Assembly: GCF_048569485.1 (NCBI RefSeq)
Contig: NC_134355.1
Span: forward strand, 562,147,642-562,211,641
DNA: 64,000 nucleotides
Direction: 5' to 3'
Source: Anomaloglossus baeobatrachus
Taxonomy: Eukaryota; Chordata; Amphibia; Anura; Aromobatidae
How positions within the stretch are numbered: position 1 is the first letter of the stretch; the number at the start of each line of letters is the position of its first letter. The notes beneath the pieces are model-generated. The model was not told where the DNA came from. It worked only from the letters and a program-made list of their open reading frames with translations, and did no database searches. The translations under genes were made by a program, and so were the position numbers. This document shows positions 54,563 to 63,733 of this stretch, piece after piece.

Positions 54563-54989
54563 CATGTCTTTGAAATAAAATGAATTTCTATACTCAACTG
54601 TTTCCAGCTCTGCTGTCTTTGGCTCCGCTGTCACTTGCTTCCGGGCCTGCTCATTATTCTCTATGTGATTATGTATAGTCACTACACCACGGACCCGGAA
54701 GCAGCAGTGCCGGAGATAGCAGCACCATGGACAGGTGAATCAGTGTTTTGCATGGACGGGTGAAGGAGGCCTTAGATAAAGTTATGTTCTGGCCCCGGAC
54801 TTGACCTGAATCTCATTGGAAGTCACTGATTGGGCAGTTCGGGTCTTCGTCCACAAACAGTCAGCCATAAACAGATCACTTCTGGTGGAGGGAGGGCAGG
54901 ATTTTTTACTTTTTTTTTGTGCATACTACATCCAATAATGCTGATTTTACCCCCAGTAAGAGCCATTCAGAAACTGGTGTCTGCACTGG

Positions 54990-55145
54990 GCTGAGCACCA
55001 ACTGTACCAGAGCCCAGCGATGCTCGATCGAGTGGTCAGCATGTGTAAAGCGCCCAAACTCGAAAACTATTGTTTTTTGTAAAGTCTGTGTTCGGTACGA
55101 ATATGGATTTTACTGTTGGGATCCGCTCATCTCTAGTCTTTATTC
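54990..55145 (-). repeat. hAT-like repeat fragment
   Basis: GATCCGCTCATCTCTAG at the end, with GTAAAGCGCCCAAACTCG, also seen in diverged form at 57330-57480 (GGTCCGTTCATCTCTAC). This is the common vertebrate 'AGAGATGAGCG' repeat type. Confidence 0.5.
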
Positions 55146-55454
55146 TTCATTCACATGGTGCAGAGCAGACAGCCTTCTTTATAATCATCTTCAGACTGTA
55201 AAATCAAAACCTTGTGTTATTTATATCGTATAACACCTTCGGATACGGCCAAAACGTGTCGGAGACAAGACATTACCAGTAGTGACTAATGCCACATTAC
55301 TCAATTATTCTAAAGTATGTGATTGATATACTTTGCACAGTTTCAGCGTCTTGGTAATGAACCATATCATGCCAGACAACTCTCCAGGATAGGAGGAGAC
55401 CGGTGATTTTCAGTGTGTTATTGGTTAGGTAATTACCTTCAATGTACTTTAAAG

Positions 55455-55511
55455 GAAGAATATAGGAAGCTTCTGTCCACAAATGAGAAGAGCACTGAAA
55501 TCATAAATCAG
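55455..55511 (+). other. Possible untranslated first exon of AIRE
   Basis: A strong donor-like CAG|GTAAGAAC occurs at 55511/55512 after GAAGAATATAGGAAGC.. Downstream, the first AIRE coding exon is preceded by a good acceptor (TTTTTAGCAG at 56091-56100). A leader exon here would give a ~590-bp intron. There is no homology evidence, so this is only a candidate. The short frame across it (KEEYRKLLSTNEKSTEIINQ) was not recognised. Confidence 0.25.
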
Positions 55512-55739
55512 GTAAGAACAAGTCTGACCTCTGGATCTTACTATTACTGCCACTGTAACAGAAAAGTCACGTGGAATAGAACGGTGGTCTTCAGATTTCA
55601 GACTGAATCTCTACCTGCTGCATAACCATAACTGCATTCATGCCATGACAACCATAGGAACCAGCAGTTTTGCAATAGGTGGAGAGCAATAGGTTGGGAA
55701 CACTGTACTACAAGGCAGTGATAGCATTCAAATCTTTAA

Positions 55740-56069
55740 AGGGGTGTTCTTAAGTTTGAAAGTTGTCTCTTATCCAACGGATAGTGAAAAACCTTCTGAT
55801 CTCTGGGGGTCCGACCACCATGGCCCCCACCGATCCTCAGAACCGGCTGACTGGAGTGGAGGTCGATCATGCACTCTACCTCATTCATTCTAATAGATTT
55901 CCAGTGCTCCCATTAAGAAGAAATGGAGCAGCAGAGCCCCCACTTCATTCAGTCGGGGATTTTCAGAATTCGGAATTGGTATCAGCCATGGTGGTCAGAC
56001 TCCCACTGATCGGAAAGTTAGCACCCATCCCATGGATAGGGAATAACTTTTAAACTTTAGATAACCCCT
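55740..56069. mobile_element. TTAA-type MITE just upstream of AIRE coding exon
   Basis: TTAA at 55736-55739 and 56070-56073. Termini AGGGGTGTTCTTAAGTTT and inverse (AAACTTTAGATAACCCCT) with internal inverted blocks (GGTCCGACCACCATGG.. and ..CCATGGTGGTCAGAC). It ends 28 bases before the AIRE exon. Confidence 0.75.
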
Positions 56070-56101
56070 TTAAGCATGTAATTTTGTCTGTTTTTAGCAG
56101 G

Positions 56102-56251
56102 ATGTCTCAGCAGGAATCCCTGCCAAGTTGTACAGATCCAAGAGCGCTCCTCAAATGGCACCGCACAGAAATTGCAGTGGCAATTACCGACCTCTTTCCT
56201 CTGCTACATGGTATGATGGACAGAGACCTTGTTTCTGAAGACAAATTTCAG
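56102..56251 (+). CDS. AIRE: AIRE (autoimmune regulator), coding exon 1
   Basis: 50 codons, ATG to donor CAG|GTGGGA. The peptide [20 protein letters not shown] then [13 protein letters not shown] matches human AIRE residues 11-44 ([20 protein letters not shown]), the start of the HSR/CARD oligomerisation domain. Human R15 and L28, sites of APECED mutations, correspond to R21 and L34 here (offset +6). The exon ends after KFQ in phase 0, exactly as in human. I chose the ATG at 56102, because an in-frame ATG at 56084 lies in a pyrimidine tract that looks like a splice acceptor (TTTTTAGCAG). AIRE is a nuclear transcriptional regulator that drives tissue-antigen expression in thymic epithelium. 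The gene continues in exons 2 and 3. Confidence 0.93.
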
Positions 56252-56265
56252 GTGGGAATCCTCTG

Positions 56266-56765
56266 AAATGCAAATAATAATAGTAATAATAATCTTTATT
56301 TCTATAGCGCCAACATATTCCACAGCGCTTTACAATTCAGGAGGAACATATCCTAACAAGTAACAGTTATAGAAAATACAATATTTAGAGGGGAAAAAAA
56401 AGACAACCCTGCTTGTGAGAGCTTACAATCTACAATGAGATATTGGGGGGGGGTTTGTTCAAGTGCTTATTTACAATGACAATACAGCCATCTCAAGGAA
56501 ATGGGGGATAGATAATGGCTTCCTGGACCAATTGGCCTGAACCTTGAGATGCATTTGAGTGCCATGGAGTTTGATGTGGAGTTATGTTGTGAGAAGTTGT
56601 AGAGGGACTGTGTGAATTGGATTTGATTAGGGAGTGTGATAGGCCACCCAAAAAGATGCGTTTTTAGGGTGCGTCTAAAGCTGAGTAAGTTGTGATTTGT
56701 CCTAACTTCTTGGGGTAGAGCGTTCCAGAGGATTGGTGCAGCTCGGATACAATTGCAAATACATT
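56266..56765 (-). mobile_element. L2-like LINE 3' end in AIRE intron 1
   Basis: The minus-strand translation CIRAAPILWNALPQEVRTN..LLSFRRTLKTHLF is the ORF2 C-terminus. The tail (GCGCTGTGGAATATGTTGGC, AATAAAGATTATTATT) ends at the (ATT)n run near 56275. 5'-truncated and antisense to AIRE. Confidence 0.82.
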
Positions 56766-58080
56766 TTTGCAAATTTAACTGCTAACTTAGGGGTAGAGTT
56801 CCACATTGTAGCTGATCTCTTATCTGCAAACTTAAGTGCTCATTCACCTTTGCTTAGGGACTTGATCTTCAACTGCACTCAACAGTAGGATCCTATATTG
56901 CAGCTGCTAACACTATTGATATGATTGGACTAATGTACACATCAGAGTGCTGTTCAAGGAACTTGTGCCCTGCAAGTGTACATGGTTGGTGTCAGTACCT
57001 GGCAAACCTGGGCGAGTGCCGGGACCCACTGCTCCTGGTTGTTTACTTGTCTCAGAATTTCAAAGACAACGTCCGCTGTACATGCACAGTGGGTGTTTGC
57101 ACTACATGTATGGATTAGGCTCAACCCCATATAGCTGACACTGGAGTCCAACCAATGGGATCTTAACTAATTCTGATTCTCGCAGCTTAATCCTTTTGAT
57201 GTCACTGTCAATCGTGACAAAAGCATTTAAGAGTTTAAGAATATAGAGAGGGAGGTGTCTCTTCTGGCACTCAATAGACAATTAGTGACAATGACTTGTC
57301 ATGGCAGCCAGAGGGTCTATTGATGGTCTGAGTCTGTGTCTGGTCTTTATGGGAATTCACTATTATGGAAATCAGCATACGTAAAGCACCCGAACTATGA
57401 ACTTGAACACTGTTCTTTTGTAAAGTCCATTTTCAACATGAGCACCGAATTTTTTCTGTTTGGGTCCGTTCATCTCTACTCTCCTTTTCCCGAAATGTGC
57501 ATAAAATTAAATAATTAAGAAACCTATTCGGTATTGCAAGTGTAACTGTCAAAACTAATAAAGCATCATAATATTTATTCTATAATGAATTTAAACAAAT
57601 GGTAGAAGCATTGATTTTTATTTAAGGTAGAACAATTTAATTTGCTCCTAATAACACAACTGAGTTGTAATAAAGCAGAATAAACAACCATAACTAAAAG
57701 AGCTGTGATTTAGGGTAAATTTAATGTAAGTACTAGTGCATATACACCTCATGTGGGCTCTTTGTCTACAACGCATCCTACAAAGTAAATTACGGTAAAT
57801 CAATTATGGGGGTGCAAAGGACTATTTGTTGGTCTATTCCCATTTAGCTATATCAATGCTTATGCTGTGCTATTAACTTTAATTATTCTGCAGCCTTCCA
57901 TTCTTTCTATTAAAGTCTTTTAGGTATGATTATAATGATTCTCAGCGTTCACATTGATATCTCGCCATTGTTGATGAACAGAAAAAAATATCCATTTGGT
58001 CTATTGGATACTGAATGGTAACATATAGTCTTCCAATTCACACTTTTTTTGTGTTCTACTAATTTAATAGACTGTTGTAA
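56766..58080. other. AIRE intron 1, mostly unique-looking AT-rich sequence
   Basis: Apart from the hAT-like fragment at 57330-57480, no repeat boundary, array or coding signal was found. Confidence 0.45.
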
Positions 58081-58084
58081 TTAA

Positions 58085-58600
58085 AGGGAACCCGTCAGGT
58101 CCAATACGAGCAGTTCTGGGTCCATATTGCTAATCACTGCCTAACTGTCCCTGTATACACTAGCATAGATAAACAGATCTTCAGAAAAAGCATTTCTAAA
58201 GATCTTTTATCTTTTTTATCTTTTATCGTATGCTAATGAGTGAGGGGACTAGTCCCCTGGGCGTTAGTTCCCCTGGCCAGTTGCCTCCATTAGCATGTTA
58301 GTGCGTCCCTGTGGGAATGCTAACATGCTAATGAATACGCAGCGTCAGAGTATAATCTCACTCACCTCTCCGCTGCCATCACCGCCCGACACTGAATTCC
58401 GGCTCAGTACGCATGACCCCTGGCTTTAAACTGAAGTAGTCTTCATGACCGAAACTCCAGTAAAGCGTGGCGATGGCATCGGAAAGGCAAGTGAGATCAT
58501 CCTCTGACGCTGCACATTCATTAGCATGTTAGCACACCCACAGGGACGTAATAACATGCTAATGGAGCCGACTAGCCTGGGAAACTCGTTGTTGTGGGTG
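58085..58600. repeat. Kolobok-like MITE (partial) in AIRE intron 1
   Basis: TTAA at 58081-58084 then AGGGAACCCGTCAGGTCC. Shares CCCTGTATACACTAGCATAG and TTAGCATGTTAG blocks with 30071-30524. The right terminus is missing; the sequence blends into intron before exon 2. Confidence 0.65.
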
Positions 58601-58862
58601 CAGATCAAGGTCCCCAGTGATTCAGCAAAAGATAATACGGTTTGGAGAAAAGTTTGGACACCATCATATGCCCCCAAGGTTATTTTTTGTGGGTCGAATC
58701 AGAAATACTCTGGTGATAGGTCCTATAATGATACTAGAAACATATCCCTTATAGATATGGGGTTGCCTTTCTAATGTTCCTTAGTATCCCCAGCCAAAAA
58801 GTTGTTTAATAAGTTGTATAAAAAAAATGTGACATGTAAACGGATTTATGATTTACCCACAG

Positions 58863-59037
58863 GAGACTCAGCAGGCTGGGGAAGGAATGGGAGCACAGAA
58901 AGCATCTCATGCTCTTCTCACTTGGCTTCTCACTCGCGATATGCACTATGTCCGTGGCTTTTGGTCTCTTTTGTCCACAGAGTATATTTTAAAGAGCTAC
59001 CCTCACTTATCTGGACTTCACAAAGGTCTTCAGACAG
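58863..59037 (+). CDS. AIRE: AIRE coding exon 2
   Basis: 175 bp from acceptor ACCCACAG| to donor CAGACAG|GTAACT. Phase 0 in, phase 1 out. It encodes the rest of the HSR/CARD: ASHALLTWLLTRDMHYVRGF then WSLLSTEYILKSYPHL, aligned with human [34 protein letters not shown]. Human W78 and Y85 are conserved as W84 and Y91 at the same +6 offset, while human K83 is Thr here. The domain is expected to mediate multimerisation into nuclear bodies. Introns 1 and 2 are 2.6 and 2.4 kb, swollen by LINE, MITE and LTR insertions. Exon length and phase agree with the human gene, so this is an orthologous exon rather than a processed copy. Confidence 0.92.
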
Positions 59038-59159
59038 GTAACTACACAGCACTGAAAATTCAACATAAGGCAATTTGTCAAGCTAGACCCATCTATACTA
59101 CTTTTCCCTTTTGTATCAAATTAACACTTAATTTTTTTTAAATAACATATAATATATAT

Positions 59160-59337
59160 ATATATATTATTATTATTATTATTTATTATTATAGCGCCAT
59201 TTATTCCATGGCGCTTTACAAGTGAGAGAGGGTATACGTACAACAATCATTAACAGTACAAGACAGACTGGTATAGGAGAGGACCCTGCCCGCGAGGGCT
59301 CACAGTCCACAGGGAATGGGTGATGGTACAATAGGTG
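59160..59337 (-). mobile_element. L2-like LINE tail in AIRE intron 2, minus strand
   Basis: (ATT)n then AGCGCCATTTATTCCATGGC and CCTGCCCGCGAGGGCTC, the inverse of the tail at 34045-34314. Confidence 0.8.
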
Positions 59338-59341
59338 AGAG

Positions 59342-59403
<62 letters not shown>

Positions 59404-59447
59404 TATCAGAAATGCCTATAACCTTCAATGACCTCACTGCTTCACCA
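59338..59447. repeat. (TA)n microsatellite
   Basis: About 27 TA dinucleotides at 59345-59397, in AIRE intron 2. A second AT-rich run (ATATAT/TATATA patches) occurs at 59795-59890. Confidence 0.93.
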
Positions 59448-59610
59448 CCGTGCGGAGCTGCCGCCCCACCACCGTGCGGAGCTGCCGCCCCACCACCGTG
59501 CGGAGCTGCCGCCCCACCACCGTACGGAGCTGCCGCCCCACCACCGTGCGGAGCTGCCGCCCCACCACCGTGCGGAGCTGCCGCCCCACCACCATGCGGA
59601 GCTGCCGCCC
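59448..59610. repeat. Minisatellite, 24-bp unit
   Basis: Almost seven tandem copies of CACCACCGTGCGGAGCTGCC plus GCCC, with one base change in single units. An array with a multiple of three keeps frames open on both strands, which explains the apparent Pro/Ala-rich frame here. Confidence 0.93.
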
Positions 59611-59800
59611 CATCTACACCCCACCTACTGTCTCCTCCCCATAATCCTATAGAATGTAAGCCCGCAAGGGCAGGGCCCTCTTCCCTCTGTACTAGTCTGT
59701 CTACTGTAACTTGTATATGTATTTTGTATGTAACCCCCTTCTCATGTACAGCACCATGGAACTAATGGTGCTCTATAAATAAATAATAATAATAATAAAA
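59611..59800 (+). mobile_element. LINE-type tail in AIRE intron 2, plus strand
   Basis: GTAAGCCCGCAAGGGCAGGG, CAGCACCATGGAACTAATGG and (AATAAT)n form a diverged L2-like 3' tail, opposite in orientation to 59160-59337. Confidence 0.72.
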
Positions 59801-59890
59801 TAATATATATATATATATAAAACATATATATATTATATATATGTTATTATATTATATATACCGTATATATATAGATAGATATACTGTATA

Positions 59891-61023
59891 TGCCGCGGGC
59901 GGGGAGGACGCCGCCGCTGCGCTCGCTAACGCTCGGGTCCGGCGCTGCTGCGGCTGCTGCTGCTCGGTGGCTCGAGCGGTGGGCCGGATCCGGGGACTCG
60001 AGCGACACTCCTAGCCTGTGAGTGAAAGGGGTGGTTGGTTTGGGGGATTTAGTCCGTGACGCCACCCACGGGTTGTGGTGAAGGTAGGCACCACCGCTGC
60101 TGGTGATGGGGTTCCCGGGAGCGATGGTATGGAGCAGCTGGGATGTTGTTTTGTAGGGGTCGGTGGTCCCGGGGCCCGGTGGTGTGACGGGGAGGCAAGG
60201 TTGGTGAGGTGCAGGGTTGCAGGGACAGCGCGGCGCGGTGCCGGATGGCACAGGTGTACTCACTCAGTAAGAGATGCACAAAGTCCTCGGTAAACCAAAC
60301 GGCTGGATGGACGGGTCCCGCAGCCGGCTGCAGTGTCTCTCCCCGGACAGGTGATGGCGGCTGTCTTTCCCTGCACCTTTGTGTACTTGTTCGACTACGG
60401 TGGATCCCCAACGGTAGTCCGCTCCCCGGTGTATGGATGCCGGAGGAGCCCGTTTGCCCGCAGGCGCTGGCCCTTGGGTCTCTAGCCTTAGGCGGTAGCT
60501 GTATACCCTCACGGTGTGGGCGGTTGCCTTCTATCGGGTCTTTGTCTGTTAGGAAACCCCTGGGGTTCCTGTCACACTCGGATTTGACTGTTGACGGCAA
60601 CTCCAAGCCTAGTCGGGGTCTGATGGCTCTGCCTGTGTGTGCTGGCTTCACTTCGCTCCCCGGTCGGTACCGGCGGGCCAACGCCCGACCCCGGTCCTAC
60701 GGTTCCGCGTCGATTCACCACTCCTGCAGACGGCCACCACCGTCTGCCAACCTTGTTGTCAGTGCCTGGGCCACAAACCCAGGCACTCTCCACTTTACTC
60801 CTCTCACTTCAACCTCCTGGATTAAACTGTCACTTTTCCCGCCTCCAGGCCTGTGAGCTCCTCGGTGGGTGGGGCCAACCGCTTGGCTCCGCCCCACCTG
60901 GTGGGGACATCAGACCCTGGAGGGAGGCAACAAGGGTTTTGTGTTTGGCTAATGTTACTGTCTAGTGTGGGTTGGGGTGTGTGAGTGTTACCTGTGACGA
61001 CCTGGCTAGTCCAGGGCGCAACA
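59891..61023 (-). mobile_element. Solo LTR, family 1, TSD TATA, in AIRE intron 2
   Basis: Plus-strand ends TGCCGCGGGCGGGG..AGGGCGCAACA. TATA at 59887-59890 and 61024-61027. Contains GTCCGTGACGCCACCCACGG. Antisense to AIRE. Confidence 0.9.
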
Positions 61024-61424
61024 TATAGCTATTAAGATTCTAGTGTGATGGTGAAAATATTAGTGATTTCTTCACAGCAATACAACCATTGATTACGGTT
61101 GATGGAAATTGTACTAATGCTCAATGCAAATATAACATTTATTTTACACTTTATCTTGGACCATTTCAGAATTGGTCTGTCTGATCTAGAATGATAAGTT
61201 TGTTTTATTTTTTTGCTAAATCAGTTTTAGCTAAAAAATCTGTGTTTATTAAAAGAAAATATATAAAATACACAAATACAACAGTGTACAATAGTCATAT
61301 ACATGCCTACCCCTTATACATTGACTGAACGTGATGAGCCATCTTTCAATATAGTGAAGGAGACGTTCATGGTTCATGATTGTTGAGTTTGAAAATTCTC
61401 AGTCATGGTTTCTTATTTTTTCAG

Positions 61425-61556
61425 AAAGGTTATCCCGACGAAAAGCTCGGCGCTCTACCTCTGACACCAAGCACTCGGAACACCGGAAACTGCAGACAAA
61501 ACGAAAAGCTTCAGCAGAAAAAGACTCTGGTGGCACTGTACCACTTGTTGGCACTG
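61425..61556 (+). CDS. AIRE: AIRE coding exon 3
   Basis: 132 bp from acceptor TTTTTTCAG| to donor ACTG|GTACG; phase 1 on both sides. It encodes a basic, flexible segment: RLSRRKARRSTSDTKHSEH then RKLQTKRKASAEKDSGG. QTKRKASAEK matches human PTKRKASEEA, the nuclear localisation signal around residues 131-133. The upstream part is poorly conserved, as in other vertebrates. The three exons together encode 152 residues, against about 154 in the equivalent human exons. The SAND domain and PHD fingers must lie beyond the window. The exon has no stop or frame damage. Confidence 0.88.
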
Positions 61557-62072
61557 GTACGATAACATAAATATAAATATTACTCAAATTGAGTTAACAT
61601 GGTTTAAATGTTTCTGTTGAATTATTCTCTTAAAGGGAGTATGGATAATTCTATAAGTGAATTGTTAAGTTAGTTTTCTTCATTCATGCAACCATTACCC
61701 AGGATGTCCCATACATATTATTGGGTTTGCACACAGATCTGATTGATGTTGTGTGAACAACGTATTATTTAAATTTACAATGTAGTTTTAGTTATACAAA
61801 TGAAACATACTTTTAACTGATTGGTTTCTACAGGTGCAATGTGACCACATTATAAAACTTGGTCTGTTACACAACCCGATTCATGTGCTCCCTAAAAAAC
61901 CCTGAACATTACTGGACTATTTAATGAGTAAATAACCAATTTTCCCTTTGAAATTATTTTACTATTTGTGTTAACTCCTACACCCTATAAGAATTGGCAC
62001 ACAACGACAAGAGTAAAAAAGCTACAGTATTCTTTAATTGACAACAAACACATGCAGGTAAAAAATTAAACA
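61557..62072 (+). other. AIRE intron 3, beginning
   Basis: AT-rich, non-coding. No repeat boundary recognised before the ribozyme-like motif at 62073. Confidence 0.5.
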
Positions 62073-62110
62073 TCCCTTGAGAAAGACGGCACGTCGAAAC
62101 GTGCGTCAGG
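62073..62110 (+). ncRNA. Decayed hammerhead ribozyme motif
   Basis: TTGAGAA replaces the first core block. Stem II GACG (62085-62088) pairs with CGTC (62092-62095). GAAA at 62096-62099 is followed by CGTGCGTC, as at 35894. Stem I is short (CCT/AGG). Probably inactive. Confidence 0.45.
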
Positions 62111-62401
62111 AGCTGAGACGCTTCAGGTTATCTGGTCAATCGGGTAATGTTAGGTCCAGAAATATGTGGACAGTGACACAATTTTTGCGAGTTGGGCTCT
62201 GCATGCCACCACATTGGACTTGAAATGAAACCTCTACAACAGAATTCAAGTGCAGATTGTAACGTTTAATTTGAAGGTTTGAACAAAAATATCTGATAGA
62301 AATTGTAGGAATTGTACACATTTCTTTACAAACACTCCACATTTTAGGAGGTCAAAAGTAATTGGACAAATAAACCAAACCCAAACAAAATATTTTTATT
62401 T

Positions 62402-63439
62402 TCAATATTTTGTTGCGAATCCTTTGGAGGCAATCACTGCCTTAAGTCTGGAACCCATGGACCTCACCAAACGCTGGGTTTCCTCCTTCTTAATGCTTTG
62501 CCAGGCCTTTACAGCCGCAGCCTTCAGGTCTTGCTTGTTTGTGGGTCTTTCCGTCTTAAGTCTGGAATTGAGCAAGTGAAATGCATGCTCAATTGGGTTA
62601 AGATCTGGTGATTGACTTGGCCATTGCAGAATGTTCCACTTTTTTGCACTCATGAACTCCTGGATAGCTTTGGCTGTATGCTTGGGGTCATTGTCCATCT
62701 GTACTATGAAGCGCCGTCCGATCAACTTTGCGGCATTTGGCTGAATCTGGGCTGAAAGTATATCCCTGTACACTTCAGAATTCATCCGGCTACTCTTGTC
62801 TACTGTTATGTCATCAATAAACACAAGTGACCCAGTGCCATTGAAAGCCATGCATGCCCATGCCATCATGTTGCCTCCACCATGTTTTACAGAGGATGTG
62901 GTGTGCCTTGGATCATGTGCCGCTCCCTTTCTTCTCCAAACTTTTTTCTTCCCATCATTCTGGTACAGGTTGATCTTTGTCTCATCTGTCCATAGAATAC
63001 TTTTCCAGAACTGAGCTGGCTTCATGAGGTGTTTTTCAGCAAATTTAACTCTGGCCTGTCTATTTTTGGAATTGATGAATGGTTTGCATCTAGATGTGAA
63101 CCCTTTGTATTTACTTTCATGGAGTCTTCTCTTTACTGTTGACTTAGAGACAGATACACCTTCTTCACTGAGAGTGTTCTGGACTTCAGTTGATGTTGTG
63201 AATGGGTTCTTCTTCACCAAAGAAAGTATGCGGCGATCATCCACCACTGTTGTCATCCGTGGATGCCCAGGCCTTTTTGAGTTCCCAAGCTCACCAGTCA
63301 ATTCCTTTTTTCTCAGAATGTACCCGACTGTTGATTTTGCTACTCCAAGCATGTCTGCTATCTCTCTGATGGATTTTTTCTTTTTTTTCAGCCTCAGGAT
63401 GTTCTGTTTCACCTCAATTGAGAGTTCCTTAGACCGCAT
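62402..63439 (-). CDS. Tc1-family transposase (DD34E), open
   Basis: 345 codons, the usual length for Tc1 transposases. The N-terminal paired-like bipartite helix-turn-helix (KELSIEVKQNILRLKKKKKS, IREIADMLGVAKSTVGYIL) is followed by a GRPR-like linker (KRPGHPRMTT) and second helices to residue ~115. The catalytic DDE core is complete: ILWTDETKINLY, VQMDNDPKHTA, and SPDLNPIEHAFHLL with 34 residues between the second Asp and Glu. A basic NLS-like KKKVWRRKG lies near 165. No stop or frameshift was seen. The enzyme would cut and paste the element at TA sites. The frame runs antisense to AIRE. Confidence 0.94.
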   Translation of the reverse strand: MRSKELSIEVKQNILRLKKKKKSIREIADMLGVAKSTVGYILRKKELTGELGNSKRPGHPRMTTVVDDRRILSLVKKNPFTTSTEVQNTLSEEGVSVSKSTVKRRLHESKYKGFTSRCKPFINSKNRQARVKFAEKHLMKPAQFWKSILWTDETKINLYQNDGKKKVWRRKGAAHDPRHTTSSVKHGGGNMMAWACMAFNGTGSLVFIDDITVDKSSRMNSEVYRDILSAQIQPNAAKLIGRRFIVQMDNDPKHTAKAIQEFMSAKKWNILQWPSQSPDLNPIEHAFHLLNSRLKTERPTNKQDLKAAAVKAWQSIKKEETQRLVRSMGSRLKAVIASKGFATKY

Positions 63440-63567
63440 GTTGTCTGGTCACAGCAACAGCTTCCAAATGCAAAACCACACACCTGTAATCAACCCCAGA
63501 CCTTTTAACTACTTCATTGATTACAGGTTAACGAGGGAGAAGCCTTCAGAGTTAATTGCAGCCCTTA

Positions 63568-63733
63568 AGGCCACTTTACACAAAGAGATAAATCTGCGGC
63601 AGATCTGTGGTTGCAGTGAAATTGTGGACAATCAGTGCCAGGTTTGTGGCTGTGCACAAATGGAACAATATGTCCATGATTTCCCTGCAACCACAGATCT
63701 GCCAAAGATTTATCTCTGTGTGTAAAGTGGCCT
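63568..63733. mobile_element. Short TTA-type MITE inside the Tc1 element
   Basis: TTA at 63565-63567 and 63734-63736. Ends AGGCCACTTTACACA and inverse TGTGTAAAGTGGCCT. Almost wholly palindromic (GATAAATCTGCGGCAGATCT and inverse), 166 bp, lying between the transposase start and the upstream Tc1 end. Confidence 0.85.

Noticed and set aside
55225-55265. Possible sixth hammerhead (AAAACGTGTCGGAG)
   Set aside because: GAAA is lost and no CTGANGA block can be placed; too degraded to support.
55413-55625. Short frame KEEYRKLLSTNEKSTEIINQ as an exon of another gene
   Set aside because: Good donor site but no acceptor or homology that I recognise; kept only as a low-confidence leader-exon candidate.
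59316-59765. 149-codon frame with poly-IY and PPCGAAA repeats
   Set aside because: Translation through (TA)n and a 24-bp array; not a gene.
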